Shown: positions 30,537 to 40,304, numbered from the stretch's first letter. The stretch: 64,000 nt of DNA from JAJFFW01 sp038534195 (GCA_038534195.1 JBCAXE010000012.1:21367-85366); one strand, 5' to 3'. A program made the numbers and translations. The notes: generated by a model from the sequence alone, not told the origin.

Positions 30537-31109
30537 TTATGACTGATCAAGACCGAGCGTAATCACCAGATGCTCGTCCTTCACGACCACATCGCGCAGC
30601 AATAATCGCGCGGCGCGTTTCGGTGTTTCCTCTCCAGTGAGCGCGTAAAGCGGGCGCTCTTCGTAGAACTCCTTGATCGCCAATTTGATGACGCCGTGTG
30701 CGCGATCGGAATACCGCTCTGGAATGCCCTGTATCTTGAGCGCTTCAATCTCAGGGTCTGTTAAATAAAAGGCCGCTTCATCCGCACGGTAATCAATAGC
30801 CCCTGAAAGATCGACCGCGCCATAGATCGGCGCCGCAAAATCACCGATCTTGATATTAAGCGCCACGTCAACGCCAGCTGCAACGCGGTCACTTTCCTCC
30901 ACCAGGTCTACACGCGGCTTTTCAACCGTGACGTCGAAGACGCGCATATAGGATCGCGTCACCGGCGCTCGCTCCTGAAGGACCCGCTCGATTGCGCCCT
31001 CAGAGAATCGAAAAACGTGGGTTCGGCTAGCGGAATACCAGAGAACACCAGCGCCGATCACCAATAACATGACAACAACCGCGGCGCCGTTCTTTACCGT
31101 TGAATTCAT
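30537..31109 (-). CDS. DUF1439 (YceB-like) membrane-anchored protein
   Basis: The 190-residue protein has a hydrophobic helix (AAVVVMLLVIGAGVLWYSA) near the start, then a domain with FRFSEGAIERVLQERAPVTR, GAVDLSGAIDYRADEAAFYLTDPEIEALKIQGIP and LLRDVVVKDEHLVITLGL. The pattern matches DUF1439 proteins such as YceB, tubular lipid-binding-like envelope proteins. The ATG at 31109 has GGGAGGCGAATTC upstream. It follows der by 53 bases on the same strand. Confidence 0.78.
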   Translation of the reverse strand: MNSTVKNGAAVVVMLLVIGAGVLWYSASRTHVFRFSEGAIERVLQERAPVTRSYMRVFDVTVEKPRVDLVEESDRVAAGVDVALNIKIGDFAAPIYGAVDLSGAIDYRADEAAFYLTDPEIEALKIQGIPERYSDRAHGVIKLAIKEFYEERPLYALTGEETPKRAARLLLRDVVVKDEHLVITLGLDQS

Positions 31110-31162
31110 GAATTCGCCTCCCTGCGCCCCTTCACGTAAGCGGTTTCGATGACGGATCAAGA

Positions 31163-32548
31163 TTAACGGCGATCATCCGATTTCGCGTAAGGATTGTCCG
31201 GTTTTTTCAAGATAAGCCGGATCGGAACAGCCGGAATATCGAAAGCCTCCCGGATCGAATTAACCAAATACCGCTTATAGGACGCCGGCACATCGTCCGC
31301 ACGCGTACATTGCGCCACAAAAGTCGGCGGCCGCGTCTTCGTCTGCGCGATATACCGCAATTTTATGCGCTGGCCTGAAACAGCCGGCGGCGGATGGCGT
31401 TCGGTCGCATCGCGCAGCCAAGTATTGAGGTCGGGCGTTTTTACTCTGGCGTTCCAATCCACATAAACCGACGTCACCGCCGGCATCAGCCGGTCGATAT
31501 TCCGGCCCGTAAGAGCGGAGAAAAAGACAAGCGGCACACCCGGCGCTTGCGGCAAAAGCCGCGACGCCTTTTCGCGCAAGTCGCGCGCTGCGGCGTCTTT
31601 ATCCTCGATCAAATCCCATTTGTTTACGGCGATCACAAGCGCCCGGCCCTCGCGAATGACGAGGTCGGCGATTTGCAAATCCTGTTTTTCAAAGGGACTT
31701 TCCGCATCGATCAGCAATGTCACGACCTCGGCGAACTGGATCGCCCGCAACGAGTCCGCAACGGAGAGCTTTTCAAGCTTCGACTGCACGCGAGATTTCT
31801 TCCGCATGCCGGCGGTGTCGAAGAGCTTCACCGGCCATTCCCGCTCTGGCCCTTGCCAGCGCCATTCGACGGAAATTGAATCGCGCGTTATCCCCGCTTC
31901 CGGCCCCGTAAGCAGGCGATCTTCGCCGATCATGCGGTTGATCAGAGTCGACTTACCAGCGTTCGGACGCCCGACGATCGCAAGACGCAAAGGCTTTAGG
32001 GGATCGTCCCACCCCTCTTCTTCCGCATCCGGTTGAACATCGAGGTCTGCGGCCGCTTCCAGATGGGGCTCAAGCGCAATGAAGAGATCGGCCATGCCCT
32101 CGCCGTGTTCGGCCGAAATCGCGATTGGCTCGCCCATGCCGAGACCATACGCATCATAGACGCCCTCTGCGCCCTTGGCGCCTTCGGCTTTGTTCGCGAG
32201 CAAGAGAACGGGCTTGTCGGCCGCCCGCAAGAGGCTCGCGAACGACTCGTCCAAAGGCGTGAGCCCGGCACGAGCGTCGTAAACGAATAAACAGAGATCA
32301 GCCTCTTCGACGGCGCGATCGGTTTGTTGACGCATCCGCCCTTCAAGCAACCGCTCCGGCGCCTCTTCGAGGCCCGGCGTGTCGATCAAGATCGCGATAT
32401 GATCTCCGAGCTTCGCCTCGCCTTCGCGGCGGTCGCGCGTGACGCCTGGCGTGTCGTCAACGAGCGCAAGGCGCTTGCCCACCAGCCTGTTGAACAGCGT
32501 CGACTTGCCTACATTCGGCCGTCCGACGATCGCGATTTTCAACGGCAT
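31163..32548 (-). CDS. der: Ribosome biogenesis GTPase Der (EngA)
   Basis: The 461-residue protein has two tandem GTPase domains: GRPNVGKSTLFNRL near residue 8 with DTPG, and GRPNAGKSTLINRM near residue 193 with DTAGMRKKSRV. NKWD and VNKAD-like motifs are present, and a C-terminal KH-like domain follows (VPIRLILKKPDNPYA). Double-GTPase architecture identifies Der, required for 50S maturation. It follows bamB by 22 bases, the gene order also found in E. coli. Confidence 0.97.
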   Translation of the reverse strand: MPLKIAIVGRPNVGKSTLFNRLVGKRLALVDDTPGVTRDRREGEAKLGDHIAILIDTPGLEEAPERLLEGRMRQQTDRAVEEADLCLFVYDARAGLTPLDESFASLLRAADKPVLLLANKAEGAKGAEGVYDAYGLGMGEPIAISAEHGEGMADLFIALEPHLEAAADLDVQPDAEEEGWDDPLKPLRLAIVGRPNAGKSTLINRMIGEDRLLTGPEAGITRDSISVEWRWQGPEREWPVKLFDTAGMRKKSRVQSKLEKLSVADSLRAIQFAEVVTLLIDAESPFEKQDLQIADLVIREGRALVIAVNKWDLIEDKDAAARDLREKASRLLPQAPGVPLVFFSALTGRNIDRLMPAVTSVYVDWNARVKTPDLNTWLRDATERHPPPAVSGQRIKLRYIAQTKTRPPTFVAQCTRADDVPASYKRYLVNSIREAFDIPAVPIRLILKKPDNPYAKSDDRR

Positions 32549-32570
32549 GGGCGGCCCGCCTTCAAGAACC

Positions 32571-33992
32571 CTACTTCAAAGCGTAGAGCTTGCCTTTTTC
32601 CGTCAGTACAAAGATTTTCTCATCCGCAACAATCGGCGAGACGACCGAGCCGTCGCTGATTTTCCGCCGGTCGAGAACCGCGCCGCTTTGAGGCGCCACC
32701 TTGATGACCTCGCCGTCCGACGAGTTAAGCACCAGATGATCCCCGACGAGCACAGGGCCCGCCCAGGTGATGCGGCCCTTGCGTTTCTTCTCATTCTTAT
32801 AGCGAGTGAGCTGCTCCACCCACACGACGGCGCCGTCATTGCGGGCGATGCAGACGAGCTCGGCGTCCACGGAAACGATATAGATATAATCGCCAGCGAC
32901 CCATGGCATTTGAAGGCTCGCGATCGGCGCCTCCCAGGCGCGGTTGCCGGTCCTGATATCGATGGCCGCCAGCCGGCCTGCGTGAGAAACGACATACACA
33001 AGACCGCGGTCGATCACCGGCGCACCCGCGATATCATTAAGCGTTGAAAGCGCCGTCAGCCGCGTATTGCGCACGAGCGTGTCATTCCAAACGGAACGGC
33101 CGGAGTCCGACAAGAACGCGATCAATTCACCAGAAGAAAACGGGGCTACAACAAGATCGCCTGCGGCGGCCGGGCTCGCCGACGAAAGGATACGCGCCGC
33201 CTCTTCAAAGGACTGAAATGACCATTCCTGCGATCCATCGGCTTGCGACAGCGCGAAGAGCTGGTTCGTGTTCGTGACAAAATAGACTGCGCCGCGATAG
33301 GCGGTCGGCGCTGTGCGCACGGGCGCATCCGTTTCCACCCGCCATAATTCCTCGCCAGTCTCAGCGTTGAGCGCAGCGGCGAAACCGAAGCCGGAGGTGA
33401 TGAATAGGCGTCCGCCATCGTAAGCGACGCCGCCGCCGAACCCAATCTCGGAGGGCGACGATCTGTTGAGTATTTCGCGTATACGGAATTTTTCTTTCAA
33501 CTCCGGCGCAAGCTCAGTGCGCCATAGACGATCGCCGCTTTCCATGTCGATCGCGGAGACGCGCGCTTCGGCGTCGATCACGTAGATATTGCCGTCGGCG
33601 GCGACCGGCGGCGATGTGAGGCGCGCCCGGCGCGAAGATTCCGCGTCGATATCCGTCTTCCAGATTTCTTCCAGACTGACTTCCGCGCTAAGATGATGGA
33701 GCGTGTGATCAGCTTCGCCGCCAGGCTGCGGCCAGGAGACGTTGCGGTATGACGGCGGCACATCGATCAGAACACCAGCGAAACGCGGATCGGCTTCGAC
33801 GGTCTCATCAAGGGCGAGAATAGAAATGCGCTCGTCGTCCTCTTCTTTTTCGGCCTTGGCTTTTTCTTCATCGCCGTCGCCGTCAAATATCCCGGTCACC
33901 CGGTCCAGAACCGGATTTGAAGAACAAGCGGAAAGAAGGACGCAGCCGGCCAGAAGGACCAGCCAGTCGCCAGTGGTGCGGGTTTTAATCAT
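32571..33992 (-). CDS. bamB: Outer membrane assembly lipoprotein BamB
   Basis: The 473-residue protein has a lipobox (VLLSACSSNP) and a charged linker. Repeated PQQ-type beta-propeller blades follow, for example NIYVIDAEARVSAIDMESGDRLWRT, RLFITSGFGFAAALNAETGEELWR, AVYFVTNTNQLFALSQADGSQEW and GLVYVVSHAGRLAAIDIRTG. The eight-bladed propeller of BamB scaffolds outer-membrane protein insertion with BamA. The yfgM-like gene ends three bases upstream. Confidence 0.94.
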   Translation of the reverse strand: MIKTRTTGDWLVLLAGCVLLSACSSNPVLDRVTGIFDGDGDEEKAKAEKEEDDERISILALDETVEADPRFAGVLIDVPPSYRNVSWPQPGGEADHTLHHLSAEVSLEEIWKTDIDAESSRRARLTSPPVAADGNIYVIDAEARVSAIDMESGDRLWRTELAPELKEKFRIREILNRSSPSEIGFGGGVAYDGGRLFITSGFGFAAALNAETGEELWRVETDAPVRTAPTAYRGAVYFVTNTNQLFALSQADGSQEWSFQSFEEAARILSSASPAAAGDLVVAPFSSGELIAFLSDSGRSVWNDTLVRNTRLTALSTLNDIAGAPVIDRGLVYVVSHAGRLAAIDIRTGNRAWEAPIASLQMPWVAGDYIYIVSVDAELVCIARNDGAVVWVEQLTRYKNEKKRKGRITWAGPVLVGDHLVLNSSDGEVIKVAPQSGAVLDRRKISDGSVVSPIVADEKIFVLTEKGKLYALK

Positions 33993-33995
33993 GGT

Positions 33996-34934
33996 TTACT
34001 CTTGCGGCTCCGGGTTGTCGTTCGCCCCAGCGGTCTCTTCTGGTTCAGGCTCGGCCGTCGCCTCTTCGCCTTCAACATTCTCTTCCATGCGCGCGTCAGA
34101 AGCGGGCGGCTCCGCCACTTCAAGAACCGGCGCGTCCTGGTTTGTAACGCCGTGGTCGTGACCATCATCGGCGCTATGGCCGTCGCCAATGAAACCCTCG
34201 ATCGCGTCGAGCGACGGCGATGTCCGTTCAAGCGACTTGCTGAGATCGTTCGCCTGCAAATCTTTTGTGATATTAACGCCCGCTTTTCCAGACGCTGCTA
34301 GCGCAGCCAATTCTTCCGCACGGATGCGTACAGCCTGCGGCGCATCCGTGCTTTCGGCGGCGCGCTCAAAAATCGCCTTGGCGGTTTCGTAGTCGCCCAC
34401 ATTCAGCGCGGCGACGCCTGCAATCTCTCGCGCATAAAATCCGATTACTGATGAATCATTTTGCAAATCGCCAAGGTCAGAAAGAACCGCATCGCGGCCG
34501 TCTTCGAGCGCGAGCGAGGCCGCGCGTAAGCGGGCCAAATGTTTCATTCGTTTCGGCGCAGCGCCGTTGCCATAAATAGCGCGGTAAATCTCAAGCGCGG
34601 CGAGCCGTTCGCCGCCGCCAGCGAGCGAGGCTGCGCGCCGCATGTCCGACAGAACCCCATATCCGGCGCTTGCCTCATCTTTAAAAGACGCGAGCGCCGC
34701 CCGCCCCGCTTCCGGGTCTTCTTCGAGCGTGCGCACCGCCTCTTCGAAGCCAATCGCGCTTTTTTCCGCAGCGCTGTTCTTTTGCGCCGACCAGAATTGC
34801 ATGCCGGCCACCAGCGCGACGATCGCCGCGGCCCCGCCGATCAGGAGAGGGCCGTTCTTCTGGAAAAATTGCGCTTGATCATCTTCCGCAAGACTTTGGT
34901 CTACTTCGCGTAAGATGCTTTCGTCGTTCGCCAC
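33996..34934 (-). CDS. YfgM-like membrane-anchored TPR protein
   Basis: The 312-residue protein has a short cytoplasmic N-terminus (LAEDDQAQFFQKNGP), a helix (LLIGGAAAIVALVAGMQFW), then a TPR-like helical domain (about 60-225) and an acidic His/Asp/Glu-rich tail with HSADDGHDHG. The sequence pattern and position before bamB match YfgM, a periplasmic chaperone partner of SecYEG and PpiD. The GTG start has AAAAGGCG upstream. The acidic tail is an addition relative to E. coli YfgM. Confidence 0.84.
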   Translation of the reverse strand: MANDESILREVDQSLAEDDQAQFFQKNGPLLIGGAAAIVALVAGMQFWSAQKNSAAEKSAIGFEEAVRTLEEDPEAGRAALASFKDEASAGYGVLSDMRRAASLAGGGERLAALEIYRAIYGNGAAPKRMKHLARLRAASLALEDGRDAVLSDLGDLQNDSSVIGFYAREIAGVAALNVGDYETAKAIFERAAESTDAPQAVRIRAEELAALAASGKAGVNITKDLQANDLSKSLERTSPSLDAIEGFIGDGHSADDGHDHGVTNQDAPVLEVAEPPASDARMEENVEGEEATAEPEPEETAGANDNPEPQE

Positions 34935-35063
34935 TGCAACGCCTTTTAAGTCATGGGGCCGATCTTGGGGCGACCGGCGCTTATCGTTCCCAAGCGTGAG
35001 GTTCTATCGACGTTTAAGCGCGCGCGCAACGCAAAGTGGGGCCGAATCCAGGGGCCGCCGCGA

Positions 35064-35909
35064 TCAGGATGATTTAACCGTTTTCTCTGCTGCGACGCCG
35101 AGGCGATAAACCTGCGCTGGCTCGGGGAACGTGCGCGCGCGCACCTCGCTCGCATATTGCCCGACGGCGTCATTAATCGCGGTATTCAGGGAGCCGTAGC
35201 GTTTCACGAATTTCGGGGTCCAGTCGAAGACGCCCAACATATCTTGCGTGACGAGAATCTGGCCGTCGCATGCCGACGAGGCGCCGATGCCGATCGTCGG
35301 GATATCAACACGTTCGGTGATTTCACGTGCGAGGTCTTCCGCGACGCCCTCGATAACCAGCGCAAAGGCGCCGGCCGCGGCGGTCGCCTCCGCTTCGCCC
35401 ATGATCTCTGCGCGCTCTTCTTCGGTGCGCCCTTTGGCTTTGAAGCCGCCCGTGACGTTCACCGCTTGCGGGCGCAATCCCACATGGCCCATGACGGGCA
35501 CGCCGCGCTCAACCAAAAACTTGATAATGTTCGCCGCATATTGGCCGCTCTCAAGCTTGACGGCCTGCGCGCCCGTCTCGGCAAGAATGCGTGAAGCGTT
35601 GCAGAACGCCTCTTCTGGTCCGGCTTCGTAACTGCCGAAGGGCATGTCCACGACCACCATCGCCTGGTCAGCGCCGCGCATCACCGCCTTGCCGTGCATG
35701 ATCATCATATCGAGCGTAACGCCGACAGTGGAAGTCAGCCCGTGAACAACCATGCCCACGCTGTCGCCCACAAGCAAAAGGTCGCAATGCCCGTCGAGAA
35801 TGGACGCTGTCGGCGCGTCATAAGCTGTTAAGCAAACGATCGGCTCGCCTCCCTTGCGCATCCTGATATCGGCGGCGGTGAGGCGTTTACCTTTTGACTG
35901 TGCTGACAT
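35064..35909 (-). CDS. panB: 3-methyl-2-oxobutanoate hydroxymethyltransferase
   Basis: The 281-residue enzyme makes ketopantoate, the first committed step of pantothenate synthesis. It contains LTAYDAPTASILDGHCDLLLVGDSVGMVVHG, VVVDMPFGSYE, the magnesium-binding KLESG, GHVGLRPQAV and IGIGASSACDGQILVTQDMLG. All active-site segments of PanB are present and the length is normal. panD is 21 kb away; panC is not in the window. Confidence 0.97.
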   Translation of the reverse strand: MSAQSKGKRLTAADIRMRKGGEPIVCLTAYDAPTASILDGHCDLLLVGDSVGMVVHGLTSTVGVTLDMMIMHGKAVMRGADQAMVVVDMPFGSYEAGPEEAFCNASRILAETGAQAVKLESGQYAANIIKFLVERGVPVMGHVGLRPQAVNVTGGFKAKGRTEEERAEIMGEAEATAAAGAFALVIEGVAEDLAREITERVDIPTIGIGASSACDGQILVTQDMLGVFDWTPKFVKRYGSLNTAINDAVGQYASEVRARTFPEPAQVYRLGVAAEKTVKSS

Positions 35910-36024
35910 GAACCATCCCTAACTTCGCGTTATTGATATAAGAACTTTCCATGCCGCAAACAAAGAAAATTGGCGTGATCAAACCGATACATCCGCTTAA
36001 TGCGCTGTAATAAAAGGAAAATTT

Positions 36025-36582
36025 ATGATGGTGCGAATTTTTTTCACCATGGTGATCTCAGCGCTTTTCGTTGGTTGCGCGGCTCAGCCCTCGTATCGCG
36101 CTGACGACGCGCCGCTCAAAACGGTGGCGTCGGTTGACGTCGAGCGATATCTCGGCCGCTGGTATGAAATCGCCCGCCTGCCCAACCGGTTCGAGCGCGG
36201 ATGCGAAGGCGTCACCGCAGAATATGTGCGGCGCGACGACGGCCTGATCAGCGTCACAAACACCTGCCGCAAAAACGCGCCAGACGGCGACGTAAAGGTT
36301 GCGAACGGTCGAGCGCGCATCGTCGACACCGCCTCGAACGCCAAGCTGAAGGTCAGTTTCTTCGGCCCATTTTGGGGCGACTACTGGATCATCGATCTGG
36401 CCACGGATTATTCGCTGGCTGTCGTCAGTGAGCCGAAGGGACGCTATCTCTGGATTTTATCGCGGACGCCCACGATCAATGACGACGTGAAAGCGGCGAC
36501 GCTGGCGGTTCTTGCAGAGCGCGGTTTCGATACAAGCGCGCTCTACTATCCGCAACAGCCCCCAGCGCCAACGAACAACTAG
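36025..36582 (+). CDS. Lipocalin (Blc family) lipoprotein
   Basis: The 185-residue protein has a signal ending in LFVGCA, a lipobox, and the lipocalin signature VERYLGRWYEIARLPNRFE. NCR-like segments VTNTCRKNAPDGDV, VSFFGPFWGDYWIIDLATDYS and WILSRTPT follow. This is the bacterial Blc branch of outer-membrane lipocalins that bind lysophospholipids. The start is preceded by AAAAGGAAAATTT. It is divergent from panB. Confidence 0.94.
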   Translation: MMVRIFFTMVISALFVGCAAQPSYRADDAPLKTVASVDVERYLGRWYEIARLPNRFERGCEGVTAEYVRRDDGLISVTNTCRKNAPDGDVKVANGRARIVDTASNAKLKVSFFGPFWGDYWIIDLATDYSLAVVSEPKGRYLWILSRTPTINDDVKAATLAVLAERGFDTSALYYPQQPPAPTNN

Positions 36583-36585
36583 CGC

Positions 36586-37146
36586 TCAGTCAAGAGACTT
36601 CCGCATCCGGATCACTATGTTTGGCGCGCCATTCACGCCCACAAGTTCCTCGCGGTCAATCTCGACATAGCCGCGCGCGAGATAAAGCGGCGCGCCCGGA
36701 ACAGTTGATCCGAGTTCGATGGTTTTAAAGCCGGCGTCGCGCGCGGCGGCTTCCCCGAGATCGAGCAGCAGCGTTCCGACCCCCCGCCGCGTCCAGTCTG
36801 GATGCGTGTACATGGCGCGAATACGCGCCGCCTCGGTCGCCGGGTCGGAAAAACTGTCATCGCGCCCTTTTGTGTGGTCGCCGCCATAAAGCGTGCGGCG
36901 CTTGCCCCATCCGCCGCACCCCACGAGGATCCGCTCCCCTTCGACATCCGCCTCAATCAAAAAATAGGTCTGGTCATCGATCAGCGTTTGATCGACGCCC
37001 ATGGTTTCCTGCGCAGCCGTAATCTCTTCCGGCGACAGAAACGCTTTCATATTTTCCGCGATGGCGACACTCATTAACGCGATGATGGCGGGGATGTCCG
37101 CCGCTTGCGCAAGGCGATGACTGAAGGCGATTTCACCGGCCGCCAT
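36586..37146 (-). CDS. GNAT family N-acetyltransferase
   Basis: The 186-residue protein has the GNAT fold: HRLAQAADIPAIIALM, the acetyl-CoA loop region MYTHPDWTRRGVGTLLLDLGEAAARDAGF and the C-terminal GAPLYLARGYVEIDRE. The R-R-G-V-G-T sequence is the pyrophosphate-binding loop. It is followed by the convergent lipocalin gene. The acceptor cannot be told from sequence. Confidence 0.9.
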   Translation of the reverse strand: MAAGEIAFSHRLAQAADIPAIIALMSVAIAENMKAFLSPEEITAAQETMGVDQTLIDDQTYFLIEADVEGERILVGCGGWGKRRTLYGGDHTKGRDDSFSDPATEAARIRAMYTHPDWTRRGVGTLLLDLGEAAARDAGFKTIELGSTVPGAPLYLARGYVEIDREELVGVNGAPNIVIRMRKSLD

Positions 37147-37156
37147 TACTCAGGCC

Positions 37157-37684
37157 CTACTCGCCCTCGAACTGGACGAGCGCAACAACTTCCTTGCCGA
37201 GACCGCGCAGCTTTTCCGCCCCGCCGAGGTCGGGAAGATCGACCACAAACGAACACAGAGCCACCTCCGCGCCGGCGCGTTCAAGTAATCTGATCGCGGC
37301 GATCGCCGTGCCGCCTGTCGCGATCAAATCATCGACCAGAAGCACGCGCTCGCCTTTTTCCACGGCGTCGGTATGGATCTCCACCTCATCGACGCCGTAC
37401 TCAAGCGCATATTCTTCACTGATCGTCTCATAGGGCAGCTTGCCCTTCTTTCGGATCGGCACAAAGCCCACCGACAATTGATGCGCGATGGCGCCGCCCA
37501 GAATGAAGCCCCGCGCTTCGATGCCGGCGACCTTGTCGATCTTGGCCCCGGCGAGCGGCTGCACAAGCTCATCCACCGCCCGGCGAAACCCGCGTGCATC
37601 CGTAAGCAGCGTTGTAATGTCGCGAAACATGATGCCCGGCTTTGGATAATCCGGGATGGTGCGGATGACGTTTCTCAAATCCAT
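37157..37684 (-). CDS. apt: Adenine phosphoribosyltransferase
   Basis: The 175-residue enzyme converts adenine and PRPP to AMP. It shows IRTIPDYPKPGIMFRDITTLL, IEARGFILGGAIAHQL, FVPIRKKGKLPYET and the PRPP-binding motif RVLLVDDLIATGGTAIAA. Length and motifs are those of standard Apt. I take the ATG at 37684, where family members begin; the frame continues 12 codons upstream without a good binding site. Confidence 0.96.
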   Translation of the reverse strand: MDLRNVIRTIPDYPKPGIMFRDITTLLTDARGFRRAVDELVQPLAGAKIDKVAGIEARGFILGGAIAHQLSVGFVPIRKKGKLPYETISEEYALEYGVDEVEIHTDAVEKGERVLLVDDLIATGGTAIAAIRLLERAGAEVALCSFVVDLPDLGGAEKLRGLGKEVVALVQFEGE

Positions 37685-37761
37685 GGCCGACGCTCGTAGT
37701 GAAAACCAATTGCGCGTCAACCGTGCCGCAAGCCTGTGGGCTTGGCAACCGGCGGTTCGGA

Positions 37762-38976
37762 TTATTTCGAGAGGGAAAGTTGAACGAGATCAATGGCGAT
37801 TGTGGAAAACGCCGCCTCTAGCAATGACGGATTATCAGCGTCGAAATAGCCGCCGTCTTCTGACGCGCAGTCGCGCAAGAGCGCCTCGGTGTCGGGGTCT
37901 GAGACTTCGAAGGCGATCGTGTAGATGCGGATGTCGTCCGCCTTGGCGATGTTACAAATCTCAGTCGTCAACTGGTTCGCCAAGTCGTCATCGTAAGAAT
38001 CATGCGTCGGATAGTCAGGCGCCCGCGTATTGGCGCCGTCGGTCAACAGTATCACCGCCCTGACACCGTTCTTGTTGACAAGCTGCGCTTTCGGCCGCGC
38101 TTCATTGAACGGCTTGGGGTTCGACAGAAGACGCAATCCCCAGTTCAATCCGCCAGCGATATAGGTGCCGTAGTCGGCGGCCATATTGTCAATCGCCGTT
38201 TCGAGTGTGGATTGATTATCCGTAAGCGGTGTAACTGGCTCAGGGCACGACACATTCAATATACCGGGAACAGGGTTTGTGTTAAAATTTGCATCGATAG
38301 TATTATCTGGGTACGGACGCGATCCGACGCATCCGTTCCAAACATCGCCCGCGCCAATAGGTGGAACATTGAGCCATGGCCTTCCAGCAGTGCTCGTTCC
38401 AACATTCACATATTTTGCAAACGGGGCCATGCCAACTTTAAAATCGCCGTTGGGCGCGCCGAGAAGCGCATTCGACAGAACGGTCGCGGAAGCTTTCAGC
38501 GAGATGAGCTTCGCACCGGCCATTGAACTTGAATTGTCCAGCACCATCACCGCTTCAACCGGTCCCGCTGGACGGGCGCGCGCTTCGGAATTGACCGAAA
38601 AAGGCATATAATCCTGCCCGACCACGCCGAGGATAGATGTCTCGGTGCGCCCGGTGATCACGAGTTGAAACTTATCGTCATCGCCGTCAAAACTGAAATT
38701 AAAACTATCAAGCGACACACCGCTCAACCGCGCATTCGCATCAAAATATTGCTGCGCGATTGCTTTCGCCGCCGCCTCGCTAAGCGAAGGATCGACGATC
38801 TTCGCACGCGCAGCCGCAAGCACACCTGCATCCGCCGCTTCAATAATGGCGCTGCGGACTTGATTGGCGCGGATGAAATCGATGGCGATCCCCGCGCCAA
38901 GCAGGATCGGGATCAGAAAGAGCCCGAACATCATCGCGACATTGCCGGACAGATCGCTGGAGAACCGTCTAATCAT
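37762..38976 (-). CDS. TadG-like protein with von Willebrand A domain (copy 1)
   Basis: The 404-residue protein opens with a TadE/TadG-type N-terminus (SGNVAMMFGLFLIPILLGAGIAIDFIR, a single helix in the pilin-like position). A vWA domain begins near residue 145 with the MIDAS sequence VMVLDNSSSMAGAK, continues with LTDGANTRAPDY and ends in a predicted acidic strand. The ATG at 38976 has GAGGGTGAGAG upstream; the TTG five codons earlier is not used. A paralogue of the same layout follows 107 bases upstream. Family members belong to Flp/Tad pilus systems or act as surface adhesins, but no tad operon is nearby. Confidence 0.86.
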   Translation of the reverse strand: MIRRFSSDLSGNVAMMFGLFLIPILLGAGIAIDFIRANQVRSAIIEAADAGVLAAARAKIVDPSLSEAAAKAIAQQYFDANARLSGVSLDSFNFSFDGDDDKFQLVITGRTETSILGVVGQDYMPFSVNSEARARPAGPVEAVMVLDNSSSMAGAKLISLKASATVLSNALLGAPNGDFKVGMAPFAKYVNVGTSTAGRPWLNVPPIGAGDVWNGCVGSRPYPDNTIDANFNTNPVPGILNVSCPEPVTPLTDNQSTLETAIDNMAADYGTYIAGGLNWGLRLLSNPKPFNEARPKAQLVNKNGVRAVILLTDGANTRAPDYPTHDSYDDDLANQLTTEICNIAKADDIRIYTIAFEVSDPDTEALLRDCASEDGGYFDADNPSLLEAAFSTIAIDLVQLSLSK

Positions 38977-39083
38977 CTCTCTCACCCTCAAGAATTTGAG
39001 ATTTGAGGATCAAGGGGTGAACAAATGTTTGCAGTAACCCGACACGCGTTAAGAATTTCGATCACATTTCGGCGATGTGCGGT

Positions 39084-40304
39084 CTACTCCGACAAGGCGA
39101 GATTAACCAAATCGGTGGCGATAGCCGAAAACGCCGCCGCCAGAAGCGTCGGATTATCGGCGTCGAAATAGCCGCCGTCCTCGGTCGCGCAATTGCGCAT
39201 TAACGCTTCAGTGGTCGGGTCGGACACTTCAAAAGCAATGGCGTAGATGCGGAAATCGTCCTGCGCCAGGTCCCGGCACATCTCGTCGGTTAACGTATCG
39301 GCGGCGGCTTGATCTTTCACATCATGCGCCGGATAGCTCGGTGCGCGGGTATTCGCGCCGTCGGTAAGCAAAACAATGGCTTTCAAGCCGTTTTGCGACG
39401 CTGACTGCGCGCTGGTGAGACCTTCGGTAAACGGTTCGGCGTTTGACAAGACGCGTCGCCCCCAGGTGAGGCCGCCCGGAATATAGGTCGAGCCAGCGGC
39501 GCCCATATTGTTGATCTTTGGTATAATTTCTGTCCGTTCAGCCGTTAACGGATTGATCGCCTGCGGACAATCAACGTTCAATACGCCCGGCGCAGGGTTA
39601 GATAAGAATAAACCGTCATCAATATTCGCGGGAAAATTACGCGAGCCGACGCATCCGTTCCAAACGTCGCCAACCGCGCCGGGCGGCAAAGTAACCCATG
39701 TCTCGCTCGCGTTCGCCGTCCCCACATTCACATATTGCGCGAATGGAACCAGCGCCACTTTGAAGTCGCCGGAATCATCTTTTAAAAGGATATCGACAAG
39801 ATCGCGCGCTGATTTGCGCAGCGCGTTGATTTTATCGCCGGACATCGAACCGGTGTTGTCGAGCACAAGCGCCACTTCAACCGGACCGGGCGTCGATGCG
39901 TTGGCGGACGATCTGATCGATAAGGGCACGAAGTCGTTACCGATAACGCCCAGAATCGCGGTTCGCACGCGACCGGTGATGTTTAACGTATAACGCTCGG
40001 CGTCCTCGTCGAATTGGAAACTGAAACTGTCGATCTCCACATCGGCGCCGCCCTGATTGGCGTCAAAATAACGACGCGCGATCGCGCTTGCTTGCGTTTC
40101 CGTTAGCGATCCGTCGAGCAGTCTTGCGCGCGCCGCCGCGAGCACCCCGGAATCGGCGGCTTCCACGAGCGCAGAGCGCACCGCGTTTGCGCGCACAAAA
40201 TCGATCGCTATGCCAGCGCCAGCCAACATCGGCACCAGAAATAGGCCGAACATAATGGCGATATTGCCGTCGCGCGCTCGGCCGAAACGTTTAAGCAATT
40301 CCAT
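39084..40304 (-). CDS. TadG-like protein with von Willebrand A domain (copy 2)
   Basis: The 406-residue protein mirrors copy 1 throughout: DGNIAIMFGLFLVPMLAGAGIAIDF at the N-terminus, LVLDNTGSMSGDK as the MIDAS and LTDGANTRAPSY. Both end in the same AFSAIATDLV(N/Q)L(A/S)L block. MIDAS residues DxSGS/DxTGS and the later Thr/Asp are retained, so both copies should bind metal. The ATG has GAGGTGACC upstream. The two genes arose by tandem duplication and remain clearly diverged in sequence. Confidence 0.86.
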   Translation of the reverse strand: MELLKRFGRARDGNIAIMFGLFLVPMLAGAGIAIDFVRANAVRSALVEAADSGVLAAARARLLDGSLTETQASAIARRYFDANQGGADVEIDSFSFQFDEDAERYTLNITGRVRTAILGVIGNDFVPLSIRSSANASTPGPVEVALVLDNTGSMSGDKINALRKSARDLVDILLKDDSGDFKVALVPFAQYVNVGTANASETWVTLPPGAVGDVWNGCVGSRNFPANIDDGLFLSNPAPGVLNVDCPQAINPLTAERTEIIPKINNMGAAGSTYIPGGLTWGRRVLSNAEPFTEGLTSAQSASQNGLKAIVLLTDGANTRAPSYPAHDVKDQAAADTLTDEMCRDLAQDDFRIYAIAFEVSDPTTEALMRNCATEDGGYFDADNPTLLAAAFSAIATDLVNLALSE

